A DNA stretch of 64,000 bases, taken from the NCBI GenBank assembly GCA_964458605.1, contig CAYWLS010000006.1:62001-126000 (forward strand), in the 5' to 3' direction. The notes beneath the pieces are model-generated. The model was given only the letters and a program-made list of their open reading frames with translations. It searched no databases and was not told where the DNA came from. Shown here one piece after another: positions 26,624 through 34,313 of the stretch. Numbering within the stretch: position 1 is the stretch's first letter; each line of letters begins with the position of its first letter. The position numbers were made by a program, and so were the translations under genes. Origin of the DNA: JBBSNV01 sp964458605. GTDB taxonomy: Bacteria > Pseudomonadota > Alphaproteobacteria > Reyranellales > JAQSWP01.

Positions 26624-27649
26624 CTACAGATAGGTGGCGCGGATATCGATGCTGGATTGATAGCCGATCTTGTCGAAATTGTCCTTCAGCCAGCGATCCG
26701 CGGCCGCCCGGCCGGCATCGCGCAGATGCTCGAGGAAGCCGATGTCGAGGTTGAACTTGCTGGCGGCGCCCAGATCGGCCATGGCGGCCTCGTCGTCGAT
26801 CTGATGGATCAGCATGTTCTTGTAGCGCGTCGTGGCGGCGCCGGTCAGCGCGCCTTCCTCGATCAGCTTCTTGACCGTGGCGATGGCGCGCATCTCGGCG
26901 ATCAGCGAGGCGTTGAAGGTGATCTCGTTCATGCGGTTGAGGATCTCGGCGGTGGTGCGGGGCACGCCGGGCCGCTGCAGCGGGTTGATCTGCACGATGG
27001 CCACGTCGCGGCTGTCGCAGAAATAGATCAGCGGCCAGATCGACGGATTGCCCATATAGCCGCCGTCCCAGTAGGGATCGCCGTCGATCTCCACGGCGCG
27101 GAACACGGTGGGCAGGCAGGCCGAGGCCAGCAGCGCGTCGATGGTGAGCTGGTCCCGGCTGAATACGCGGGCCTGGCCGGTGCGCACATTGGTGGCGCAG
27201 ACGAAAATCTTGAGGTCGGGGCAGGCGCGCACGCGCGCGATGTCGACGCGCCGGGCCAGCATGTCGCGCAGCACGTCGACATTGCCGGGGTTGCTGTCGT
27301 AGGGCGAGAACAGCCGCGACACCATGTCGAAAAACACCACGCCCGGCGAGCGGTCGAGATTCCAGTTGCCGGTGATCCAGTCGACGAAGCTGCGCTGCGC
27401 CGGACTGAACGGGGCGAAGTTGCTGAGTTCGCGCCAGAACCGGTCGAGCGCCGTGCGGGCTCCCACACGGCCATTGTCGGCATAGCCCGCGGCCATGACC
27501 GCCGCGTTGATGGCGCCCGCCGAAGTGCCGCTGACGCCCTCCAGGCCGATGCGCTCGTCTTCGAGCAGCCGGTCGAGCACGCCCCAGGTGAAGGCGCCGT
27601 GGGCGCCGCCGCCCTGCAGGGCCAGGTTGATCCGCTTGATGTCCGTCAC
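26624..27649 (-). CDS. Patatin-like phospholipase
   Basis: Patatin-fold lipases use a Ser-Asp dyad to cleave acyl esters. In this 341-residue protein the oxyanion loop is LQGGGAHGAFTWGVL (residues 11-25), the nucleophile Ser43 lies in GTSAG and the Asp is Asp195 in DPYWDGGYMGNP. The hydrophobic core otherwise matches bacterial patatins (RssA group). There is no signal peptide or membrane segment, so it is probably cytoplasmic or peripheral. The substrate is likely phospholipid, inferred from the family. The 21-base gap to the nucleosidase gene suggests an operon; the large MscS gene is 60 bases upstream on the same strand. Confidence 0.92.
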   Translation of the reverse strand: MTDIKRINLALQGGGAHGAFTWGVLDRLLEDERIGLEGVSGTSAGAINAAVMAAGYADNGRVGARTALDRFWRELSNFAPFSPAQRSFVDWITGNWNLDRSPGVVFFDMVSRLFSPYDSNPGNVDVLRDMLARRVDIARVRACPDLKIFVCATNVRTGQARVFSRDQLTIDALLASACLPTVFRAVEIDGDPYWDGGYMGNPSIWPLIYFCDSRDVAIVQINPLQRPGVPRTTAEILNRMNEITFNASLIAEMRAIATVKKLIEEGALTGAATTRYKNMLIHQIDDEAAMADLGAASKFNLDIGFLEHLRDAGRAAADRWLKDNFDKIGYQSSIDIRATYL

Positions 27650-27709
27650 ACGCTACTCCTGCATCGCGGCGGACCACGATGCAAGCTCTGCGTCAAACCC
27701 GTCGAGGCC

Positions 27710-29905
27710 TCAGCTTGCCGCTGCGGCATCGTCGCGCATCGCCGCGGCCGCCGCCGCGCCGGCCATCGCCTCGCCGGCCCCGCCCAAGGTCTGCACCGTG
27801 ACGGCGTTGGAGGCGAACTGGATGCCCTTGTCGCGGAAGGTCTTGTAGATGCGCTTGACGGCCTCGCGCTGCACCCAGCTTGGCTTGTTGGGCTTGGCGG
27901 TGAATTTCAGGCGCACCACCAGGGCGTTGTCGATGATGTCGGCCACGCCCTGCAGCTTGAGCGGCGCCAGCAGCTCGTCCTTGAGCGCCGGATCTTCCAG
28001 CATGCCCTGGCCGATCTGCTTGACCGTCTTGCGCACCAGCTCCAGGTCGGTGTCGCGCGCCAGTCGCAGGTTGAACTTGATGGTGGCCCAGTCGCGGCTG
28101 AAATTGCTGACCGAGGCGAGCTGGCCGTAGGGGATGGTGTGGAGCTGGCCGTTCTGGTGGCGCAATTGCAGCGAGCGCAGGGACAGGTGCTCGACCGTGC
28201 CCTTGAGCTTGCCGGTATCGATGTATTCCCCGACCCGGAAGGCGTCGTCGAGCATGAAGAAGATGCCCGACACGATGTCGCGCACCAGCGCCTGCGAGCC
28301 GAAGCTGAGCGCCAGGCCGACCACGCCGGCGCCGGCCAGCAGCGGGCCGATGTCGAGCCCCAGGCTGCTGAGCACGATCAGCGCCACCAGCACGAAAATG
28401 GCGGCGCGGCTGAAGCCGCGCAGCAGCGGCATCATGGTGGCGAAGCGCGAGCCGGCCTGGACCGCGCCGCCGGATTCCGGGTCGAACGGCTTGCTGATCG
28501 AGGCCTGCACCGGCATCACCACGTCGGTCAGCATCCACAGCACCCAGCCGACCAGGAAGGCGCCGGCCAGCGCCAGGATGGCGCGCGAGGTGGCCGCTCC
28601 CATGCCCTCGGACAGGTCGAAGGGATCGGCGCCCCAGAAGCTGGCGATCAGCATGATGCCGCCGATCCAGAACAGGCCGCTGCCCAGCCGCACGGTCAGC
28701 ACCTCCAGGCCGCGCCGCGCCATGGGCTGCTCGGCGCCGGGCGGGCCGCGGAAGATCGCGGTCATCAGGCGGCTGTAGCCCAGCGCCAGCAGCGGCACGG
28801 CGACCGCCACCACCAGGGTGCGCGAGGCGGCGGCGGCCGCGGCGTCGGCCCGGCCCATCGACGGCGCGGCCATCTCCAGCAGCCAGATCAGCAGCGACAG
28901 CGCGATATAGACGACGTACCAGCCGGCCGCCACCAGGCGGCGCATCAGGCCCGGCGCGTCCGGGTTCTCGCCGCTGCGCAGGATGGCGGCGGAGACCTGC
29001 CGGTGCAGGACCAGGAACAGGACGACGCGATAGATGGTGATGGCGGTGCCGGTGACGAAGACATAGGCGGTCAGCGGCCCCTCCGGCGCGTGCAGCCAGG
29101 TCAGCAGCATCTGCGACATCACCAGCACGGGATCGCCCACGGCATAGACCGCGAACCAGCGATAGGCGCCGCGCGGATCGCCGAACGGCACCAGCGCCGC
29201 GTGCGGCCGGTCGGGCGCGAACAGCAGGCGGCCGAACGCCAGATGCAGGCGGGCGATGATGATGCCCATCATGATCGCCTCGACGTTGAGGCGGTTGGGC
29301 TCGGCCAGGTGCAGCAGCGGCAGCGCGATGCGCAGCACGACGTAGAAGACGCCGACGCCGATCAGGTCGTAGGCCAGCAGTTCGCCGGCATTGCGCAGCT
29401 TGGCCTTGTAGCCGACCGGGGTGGCTTCGACCACGCGCTGACGCCAGCGCCTGAAGATGCGGCGATAGGCGGCCTCGACGGCGCCGGCGAGGGCCAGCAC
29501 CAGCAGCGCGCGAAGGATGGCCAGCGGCAGCGATCCGCCGGTCGGCTGCAACTGGTCGATCCAGAAGCCGGGCAGGGCGGCGATGCCGGCGAGATTGTCG
29601 ACCGCCATGCCCGCGGTCTGGCGCGCCGCGTTGAGCAGGTTGTCGACTTCCATCGCCGCCATCGGCCTTGCGGCATCGACCGGCTTGTCGTCGGCCTGGA
29701 CGTTGACCTTGAGGCCGGCGCCCTGCAGCGCCGCCACCACCTTGGCGATATAGTCGGGGGAGGCGTCGGGCGGCAGGTTCAAGGTGACGGTGGACGGCCC
29801 GGCATCCTTTTTCTTGGGGTCGGCGGCGCTGGCCGGCAGGCACAGCAACAGCATGGCGCAGGCGACCAACAAGCCGCCGGCCAGACGCCCGATGATCGAT
29901 CCCAT
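27710..29905 (-). CDS. Large mechanosensitive channel, MscS family
   Basis: A 731-residue inner-membrane channel. A signal peptide (LAGGLLVACAMLLLCLPASAA) and a periplasmic segment of about 90 residues precede many membrane helices between about 120 and 540. The MscS core follows: pore helix LGLDIGPLLAGAGVVGLALSFGSQALV, the conserved DIVSGIFFMLDDAFRVGEYI, and the beta domain GTVEHLSLRSLQLRHQNGQ with TIPYGQL. The C-terminus is an Ala-rich tail. Such large MscS relatives (MscK/YbdG/DUF3772-like layouts) release solutes on hypo-osmotic shock and may have regulatory periplasmic domains. The 60-base gap to the patatin gene allows cotranscription. Confidence 0.92.
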   Translation of the reverse strand: MGSIIGRLAGGLLVACAMLLLCLPASAADPKKKDAGPSTVTLNLPPDASPDYIAKVVAALQGAGLKVNVQADDKPVDAARPMAAMEVDNLLNAARQTAGMAVDNLAGIAALPGFWIDQLQPTGGSLPLAILRALLVLALAGAVEAAYRRIFRRWRQRVVEATPVGYKAKLRNAGELLAYDLIGVGVFYVVLRIALPLLHLAEPNRLNVEAIMMGIIIARLHLAFGRLLFAPDRPHAALVPFGDPRGAYRWFAVYAVGDPVLVMSQMLLTWLHAPEGPLTAYVFVTGTAITIYRVVLFLVLHRQVSAAILRSGENPDAPGLMRRLVAAGWYVVYIALSLLIWLLEMAAPSMGRADAAAAAASRTLVVAVAVPLLALGYSRLMTAIFRGPPGAEQPMARRGLEVLTVRLGSGLFWIGGIMLIASFWGADPFDLSEGMGAATSRAILALAGAFLVGWVLWMLTDVVMPVQASISKPFDPESGGAVQAGSRFATMMPLLRGFSRAAIFVLVALIVLSSLGLDIGPLLAGAGVVGLALSFGSQALVRDIVSGIFFMLDDAFRVGEYIDTGKLKGTVEHLSLRSLQLRHQNGQLHTIPYGQLASVSNFSRDWATIKFNLRLARDTDLELVRKTVKQIGQGMLEDPALKDELLAPLKLQGVADIIDNALVVRLKFTAKPNKPSWVQREAVKRIYKTFRDKGIQFASNAVTVQTLGGAGEAMAGAAAAAAMRDDAAAAS

Positions 29906-30060
29906 GTGCCGCCCCTTTGCTCCGTCGGCAATATAGCGCCCGGGGGCAGGCGGCGGAACATGGTACCGCCGCCCGGCAGGTGCCGGGGCGGCCCAACGGG
30001 CAAGTTATTGCGCGGTCCGGATAGCGTGCGGCGCGGCGAGCGCATCCGTGGCTTCGGTCG

Positions 30061-30789
30061 TCATGGCCGCACCAGGCCCATGCGGATGCGGCGGTTGTGG
30101 CGGCCCTTGTTGTCGATCTTCAGGATTTGCACCTCGGGGATGTCGCCCAGCGAATCGAGATGCGTGCCGCCGCAGGCCTGGCGATCCAGGCCGACGATAT
30201 CGACGATGCGCACCTTGCCGTCCTCGGTGGGCGGCGGCGTCACCGAGCGGCTGCGCAGCAGGCCGGGCACCGCCTTGGCCGCCTCGAAATCCTCGTAGCT
30301 GCAGACCACGGCCAGGTTCTGGCGGATGGCATCGTTGATCGGGCCGGCCAGGGCGCGCAGCTTCTCGTTGTCGGCGCCGGGCACGTCGAAATCCATGCGC
30401 GCGGTGCCGTCGTCGGCCATCTGCACGCCGGTGACCAGCGCGCCGTCGAAGTGCTGGAACACAAAAGCGTTCAGCACGTGCGTGGCGGTGTGCATCTGCC
30501 GCATCGAACGGCGGAACTCGGCATCGACCTCGGCCTGCACGGTGCCCGACAGCTCGACCGGATCGGCCAGCACGACCCACAACGCACCGTCGATCAGCTC
30601 GAAGCCGGCGACCTTGTGCTCGCCCCCATGGATCCCATCGTGGCTGCGGATCAGGCCGCGATCGGCGAGCTGCCCGCCGCCGCCAGGATAGAACGGCAGT
30701 TGCGCCAGCCGGACTTTGCCGGGGCTGGCGTCGAGCACGGCGGTTTCCAGGACCATGGTGTCGGGATGGTCGTGACAGTAAAGATGCAT
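30061..30789 (-). CDS. Trans-editing alanyl-tRNA deacylase, AlaX type
   Basis: AlaX proteins are free-standing copies of the AlaRS editing domain that hydrolyse mischarged Ser-tRNAAla or Gly-tRNAAla. The 242-residue product has both parts: an N-terminal glycine-rich barrel (LAQLPFYPGGGGQLADRG) and the catalytic domain with zinc ligands HTATH and CGGTH (in DRQACGGTHLDSLGDI). The length fits AlaX-M. The four zinc-binding residues are all present. It lies 73 bases downstream of an AraC-type regulator gene on the same strand, an arrangement that suggests regulated expression. Confidence 0.93.
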   Translation of the reverse strand: MHLYCHDHPDTMVLETAVLDASPGKVRLAQLPFYPGGGGQLADRGLIRSHDGIHGGEHKVAGFELIDGALWVVLADPVELSGTVQAEVDAEFRRSMRQMHTATHVLNAFVFQHFDGALVTGVQMADDGTARMDFDVPGADNEKLRALAGPINDAIRQNLAVVCSYEDFEAAKAVPGLLRSRSVTPPPTEDGKVRIVDIVGLDRQACGGTHLDSLGDIPEVQILKIDNKGRHNRRIRMGLVRP

Positions 30790-30862
30790 GGCGGCCTCCT
30801 GACCCGCAGGCTAGGCGGACCGGGGGCACGGGTATTGGCGAAAATTGAGCGGGGAATCGGGC

Positions 30863-31690
30863 TTAAGCGGCGGATGCGTATTGCAGCGGCGTGATGCCGT
30901 AGGCGCGCTTGAAATGGCGGTTGAGCGCGCTCTGGTCGTAGAAGCCGGCGGCGGTGGCGGCCTCGGCCGGCACGGCACCGCGCTTGAGCAGGCGGCAGGC
31001 GGCTTTGAGTCTTATCTGGGTCAGGTAGGCATGCGGGCTCATGCCGGTCAGCCGGTTGAACAGGCCGATGAGTTGGAACTGGGTCAGCCCGGCGGCGGCC
31101 GCCAGCTCTTCCAACTTCAGCGCCTCGGCGTGGCGGTCCTGCATGAGCTCGATCACGCGCGATAAGGCCGCGCGATCGGCGCGCGCCTGCTTGATCAGGG
31201 CCTCACCGTCGCTGCCATGGCGGCGGAACAGCGTGCCGAAGGAACCGACCAGCAATTCGCGGTCGTGCAGCGCGTCGCCGGACTTTTCCAGTGCGTAGTG
31301 CAGTTTCAGGAACGTCGCGATCAGGTCGGCATCGGTGAAGGCGTTGGCGGTGAAATAGGGGATGCGGTCGATGCCCAGCCCGCTGGCCACGTCGTCGAGC
31401 GCCGACTGGGTGAGATAGAGCCCGCGATAGAGCCAGCGATGGCTCCAGCCCATCCAGCCGGCATGCGGCTCGTCGGGGTTGAACACGAACAGGGTCGAGC
31501 TCATGGCCGGCTGCACCGTGCCGCGGCTCTTGACCTGCGAGCCGCCATCCTCGGTGACCGCGATCACCAGCGCGTCGTGGCTGTGCGGGGCGTATTCGTG
31601 GGTGGTGAAGTCGGCACGCAGCAGGGTCAGCCCCGGCGTGCGTCTGTCGCGCCAATAGCGGGAGAGGTTCTTGTCGTCGCGCCGGGGCAT
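30863..31690 (-). CDS. AraC family transcriptional regulator
   Basis: The 275-residue protein has an N-terminal cupin-like sensing domain (HEYAPHSHDALVIAVTEDGG, FNPDEPHAGWMG) and two C-terminal AraC helix-turn-helix motifs (KLEELAAAAGLTQFQLIGLF and AEAATAAGFYDQSALNRHFK), ending ITPLQYASA. ATG 31690 has no ribosome-binding site and lies 6 bases from a perfect -10 hexamer, which points to a leaderless transcript. The ligand is not known; related regulators often sit beside amino-acid exporters. Here the following gene encodes AlaX, a probable target by position. Confidence 0.88.
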   Translation of the reverse strand: MPRRDDKNLSRYWRDRRTPGLTLLRADFTTHEYAPHSHDALVIAVTEDGGSQVKSRGTVQPAMSSTLFVFNPDEPHAGWMGWSHRWLYRGLYLTQSALDDVASGLGIDRIPYFTANAFTDADLIATFLKLHYALEKSGDALHDRELLVGSFGTLFRRHGSDGEALIKQARADRAALSRVIELMQDRHAEALKLEELAAAAGLTQFQLIGLFNRLTGMSPHAYLTQIRLKAACRLLKRGAVPAEAATAAGFYDQSALNRHFKRAYGITPLQYASAA

Positions 31691-31696
31691 GGCGGC

Positions 31697-31702
31697 ATTA
31701 TA
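31697..31702 (-). promoter_or_regulatory. -10 element of the AraC-type regulator gene
   Basis: TATAAT on the minus strand (31702-31697) is followed after 6 bases by the start ATG (31690-31688). Normal spacing from -10 to transcription start would put the first nucleotide at the A of ATG. The candidate -35 (TTTTCT) 17 bases upstream is weak and lies in the U tract of the preceding terminator. Confidence 0.45.
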
Positions 31703-31721
31703 CGCCCCGTGCCGCCGGCAG

Positions 31722-31753
31722 AAAAGAAAAGGGCGGCCTTTCGACCGCCCTTT
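31722..31753 (-). terminator. Rho-independent terminator of the aldehyde dehydrogenase gene
   Basis: A 9-bp stem, AAAGGGCGG (31728-31736) and CCGCCCTTT (31745-31753), has an 8-base loop. On the minus strand it is followed by UCUUUUC (to 31722). It lies 22 bases after the dehydrogenase stop at 31776. Confidence 0.85.
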
Positions 31754-31775
31754 GCATTCAGCGATGTAGCGCCGG

Positions 31776-33275
31776 TTACGACAATTGCACCCAGGTGGTC
31801 TTGATCTGGGTGAACTTGTCGAAGGCGTGCAGGCTCTTGTCGCGGCCGATGCCGCTTTGCTTGTAGCCGCCGAACGGCGTGGTGATGTCGCCGCCGTCAT
31901 AGGTGTTGACCCACACCGAGCCCGCGCGCAGGCCCTTGGCGAACTTGAACGCCTTGTTGATGTCGGAGGTCCACACGCCCGAGGCCAGGCCGTAGATCGT
32001 GTCGTTGGCGATCTTCAGGCCCTGCTCGGCGTCCTTGAAGGTGATGACCGACAGCACCGGCCCGAAGATCTCCTCCTGGGCGATCTTCATCTTGTTGTCG
32101 ACCTTGTCGAACACGGTCGGCGGGATGAACGCGCCGGCATTGTCGACATAGGTGCGCTCGCCGCCCATCTTCAGCTCGGCGCCTTCCTTCTTGCCCGATT
32201 CGATATAGCCCATGACGCGCTTGGCCTGGGTCTCGTCGACCATGGCGCCCATCTGGGTCTTGGGATCGAGCGGGTCGCCCGGCTGCATCTTCTGGCCGAT
32301 CGCCATCAGCTTGTCGAGGAACTCGTCCTTGATCTTCTCCTCGACCAGCAGGCGGGAGCCGGCGGTGCAGACCTCGCCCTGGTTGAACCAGATGCCGAAG
32401 GCGGAGGTGCGGGCCGCCACGTCGAGATTGGGCGCGTCGGCGAACACCACGTTGGGCGACTTGCCGCCGCATTCCAGCCACACCGGCTTCATGTTCGATT
32501 CGCCGGAATATTTCAGGAAGTACTTGCCGACCTCGGTCGAGCCGGTGAACGCCACGCAGTCGACATCCATGTGCCGGCCGATCGCCTGGCCGGCGGTCTC
32601 GCCCATGCCCGGCACCACGTTGAACACGCCCTCGGGGATGCCGGCTTCCATCGCCAGCTCGGCCACGCGCAACGCCGTGAGCGGCGACTGCTCGGCCGGC
32701 TTCAGCACCACCGAATTGCCGGCGGCCAGCGCCGGCGACACTTTCCACGCCGCCATCAGCAGCGGGAAGTTCCACGGCACGACGCATCCGACCACGCCCA
32801 TCGGCTCGCGCGTGATCAGCGCCAGCACGCGCGGATCGGTCGGCGCAACCTCGTCGTAGACCTTGTCGATCGCCTCAGCGAACCAGGCGATGGCGTTGGC
32901 CGAGCCGGGAATGTCGACGCGGGTGGAGTACTGGATCGGCTTGCCCATGTCCAAGGTCTCGAGCAGCGCCAGCTCCTCGGTGTGCTTCAGCAGCAGGCCG
33001 GCGAATTTCTGCATCACCGCCTTGCGCTTGGCCGGCGCCATGTTGGCCCATTTGCCGGCCTCGAAGGCGGCGCGCGCGGCCTTGACCGCGGCATCGACGT
33101 CTTCCTTGTCGCAGGCGGCGACCTGGGTGAGGATCTTGCCGGTGGCCGGGTTGATGCAGTCGAAGGTCTTGCCCGACAGCGCCGGCACGTATTTGCCGCC
33201 GATGAAGGCCTGGTTGCGGTAGGACAGGCCGTCGGCCTTGCTCCGCCAGTCGTCGCGGGACAGTTGCGCGCTCAT
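31776..33275 (-). CDS. NAD(P)-dependent aldehyde dehydrogenase, PuuC/AldH-like
   Basis: This 499-residue enzyme oxidises an aldehyde to an acid. It contains VVPWNFPLLMAAWKVSPALAAGN (cofactor site), FTGSTEVGKYFLKYSG, the general base in WLECGGKSPNVVFADA, the catalytic cysteine in FNQGEVCTAGSRLLVEE and EEIFGPVLSV. The tail LRAGSVWVNTYDGGDITTPFGGYKQSGIGRD closely resembles gamma-glutamyl-gamma-aminobutyraldehyde dehydrogenase (PuuC) and related broad-range enzymes, so an amino-aldehyde from polyamine breakdown is plausible. ATG 33275 is preceded by AGAGGAGGAA, a very strong ribosome-binding site. It forms a single-gene unit with its own terminator. Confidence 0.92.
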   Translation of the reverse strand: MSAQLSRDDWRSKADGLSYRNQAFIGGKYVPALSGKTFDCINPATGKILTQVAACDKEDVDAAVKAARAAFEAGKWANMAPAKRKAVMQKFAGLLLKHTEELALLETLDMGKPIQYSTRVDIPGSANAIAWFAEAIDKVYDEVAPTDPRVLALITREPMGVVGCVVPWNFPLLMAAWKVSPALAAGNSVVLKPAEQSPLTALRVAELAMEAGIPEGVFNVVPGMGETAGQAIGRHMDVDCVAFTGSTEVGKYFLKYSGESNMKPVWLECGGKSPNVVFADAPNLDVAARTSAFGIWFNQGEVCTAGSRLLVEEKIKDEFLDKLMAIGQKMQPGDPLDPKTQMGAMVDETQAKRVMGYIESGKKEGAELKMGGERTYVDNAGAFIPPTVFDKVDNKMKIAQEEIFGPVLSVITFKDAEQGLKIANDTIYGLASGVWTSDINKAFKFAKGLRAGSVWVNTYDGGDITTPFGGYKQSGIGRDKSLHAFDKFTQIKTTWVQLS

Positions 33276-33330
33276 TTCGTTCCTCCTCTGGAAATCCGGG
33301 CCGACGATAGAGGCTGCGGCCGGCAGGGGC

Positions 33331-33356
33331 AAGGCGCGGCAAGGCGCGGCAAGGCG
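33331..33356. repeat. Short tandem repeat, unit AAGGCGCGGC
   Basis: Two exact 10-base copies (33331-33340 and 33341-33350) are followed by a partial third. It lies about 55 bases upstream of the aldehyde dehydrogenase start codon, between its ribosome-binding site and the rpmG terminator. Copy number could vary by slippage. Confidence 0.6.
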
Positions 33357-33426
33357 GCGTGATGCGGCGTTCCGGTTGGCGAACGACGGCGCCGTCCGGC
33401 ATCCGCCAGGCAGTAAACAGGCAACA

Positions 33427-33458
33427 AAAAAGCCGCCCCGGTGCGGTGGCGGCTTTTT
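33427..33458 (-). terminator. Rho-independent terminator of rpmG
   Basis: AAAAAGCCGCC (33427-33437) pairs with GGCGGCTTTTT (33448-33458), an 11-bp stem with a 10-base loop. The A5/T5 ends make it usable in both directions, and it lies 19 bases after the rpmG stop. Confidence 0.85.
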
Positions 33459-33476
33459 GGCTGGAAGCGGAAGACC

Positions 33477-33644
33477 TTACTTGATCTTCGATTCCTTGAA
33501 GGCGACGTGCTTGCGCGCGACCGGATCGTACTTCTTCAGTTCCATCTTCTCGGTCTTGGTGCGCGGATTCTTCTTGGTCACGTAGTAGTAGCCGGTGTCG
33601 GCGCTGGACACCATTTTGATCAGCACGGTGGTCGGCTTGGCCAT
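33477..33644 (-). CDS. rpmG: Ribosomal protein bL33
   Basis: The 55-residue product is MAKPTTVLIKMVSSADTGYY, then YVTKKNPRTKTEKMELKKYD and PVARKHVAFKESKIK. This is bL33 of the 50S subunit in its zinc-independent (C-minus) alphaproteobacterial form: no CxxC pairs are present. The start is ATG 33644-33642 and the stop is TAA 33479-33477. It is a monocistronic gene with a promoter at 33711-33738 and a terminator at 33427-33458. Its position between an aldehyde dehydrogenase and a GFA gene, away from the topA-rnr-DUF983 block, is noteworthy because related genomes often have rpmG close to that block. Confidence 0.96.
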   Translation of the reverse strand: MAKPTTVLIKMVSSADTGYYYVTKKNPRTKTEKMELKKYDPVARKHVAFKESKIK

Positions 33645-33710
33645 GATAACCCTCTGGGCGAAACCTGGAGAAATGCCGGCAAATCCGGCGGAAATCCGTC
33701 AAGGGCGCGC

Positions 33711-33738
33711 ACCATAGCGACCTCGCCGGCAAAGTCAA
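33711..33738 (-). promoter_or_regulatory. rpmG promoter
   Basis: On the minus strand TTGACT (33738-33733, 5 of 6) is separated by 16 bases from TATGGT (33716-33711, 4 of 6), 66 bases before the rpmG ATG. No other element in the gap fits as well. Confidence 0.5.
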
Positions 33739-33774
33739 GGCGGCCGATGGCCTGCGCAGGCCTTGTCCCGGTTG

Positions 33775-34194
33775 CTAAGTCTTTGCTGCGGGCGGGAATT
33801 CGTCGAATTGCGGCAGCCCGCCGTCGATCTCGTGCCAGGGCGCCTTGTAGGCCACCATGATATGCGCCTGGGGCCGCACGCCGGGATCCTCGTCGAACAG
33901 CGCCAGCGGCAGGCCATAGCTCTGCGGCGTGTTCGGGGAATAGGAGATCATCCGGCTGCCGCAGGTGCCGCAGAAGCTGGTGAAGGAGCCCGGCCGGTAT
34001 TCGTAGTGGCGCAACTCGTCCTCGCCCGCCAGCCAGGCGAAATCGGCCGCCTGCACCGTGGCGCGGCTGCGGAAGGCGGCGGCGTGCTGCTTGCGGCACA
34101 GCGAGCAATGGCAGTTGCACACCTGGGTGAGCGGCCCGCTGACGGCGAACCGCACCTTGCCGCAGAAGCAGGAGCCGTGGATCGGTGTGGGCAT
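33775..34194 (-). CDS. GFA family (glutathione-dependent formaldehyde-activating enzyme-like) protein
   Basis: A 139-residue zinc-binding protein of the GFA/CENP-V family (PF04828). All cysteine groups are visible: HGSCFCGKVRF, CNCHCSLCRKQH and FCGTCGSRMISY, which bind the two zinc ions of the fold. The prototype Gfa links formaldehyde to glutathione, but most family members have other or unknown roles. The Met at 34194 is chosen because the domain starts two residues later; longer alternatives read into the adjoining intergenic repeat. Minus strand, downstream of copy C of the repeat. Confidence 0.88.
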   Translation of the reverse strand: MPTPIHGSCFCGKVRFAVSGPLTQVCNCHCSLCRKQHAAAFRSRATVQAADFAWLAGEDELRHYEYRPGSFTSFCGTCGSRMISYSPNTPQSYGLPLALFDEDPGVRPQAHIMVAYKAPWHEIDGGLPQFDEFPPAAKT

Positions 34195-34204
34195 CGACTT
34201 CTCC

Positions 34205-34306
34205 GTCATGCGGGGCGCAGCGAAGCATCTGGCGCCAACCAGCATAGCTCATCGCGATGAACCACGCTCGCCTGAGGCAGATCCCTCGCTGCGCTCGGGA
34301 TGACGA
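34205..34306. repeat. Dispersed intergenic palindromic repeat, copy C
   Basis: The left end is GTCATGCGGGGCGCAGCGAAGCATCT and the right end is AGATCCCTCGCTGCGCTCGGGATGAC, forming long inverted ends with a central variable part. It has the same design as 678-765 and 24669-24754 and fills the gap between the luciferase-like and GFA genes. Related palindromes with AGCGAAGC / CTTCGCT cores are widespread between genes in many bacterial phyla. Confidence 0.75.
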
Positions 34307-34313
34307 TCCGCCG

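Noticed and set aside
29906..30060. Possible small gene or RNA between the MscS and AlaX genes
   Set aside because: Frames here are short, lack ribosome-binding sites and read only as extensions antisense to the neighbours; no stable hairpin with a T run.
25535..30298. Open frame of 1587 codons on the plus strand opposite the MscS, patatin and nucleosidase genes
   Set aside because: It is antisense to four well-identified genes, its translation is rich in His, Gln, Arg and Gly with no domain, and it is explained by the stop-poor complement of GC-rich coding DNA.
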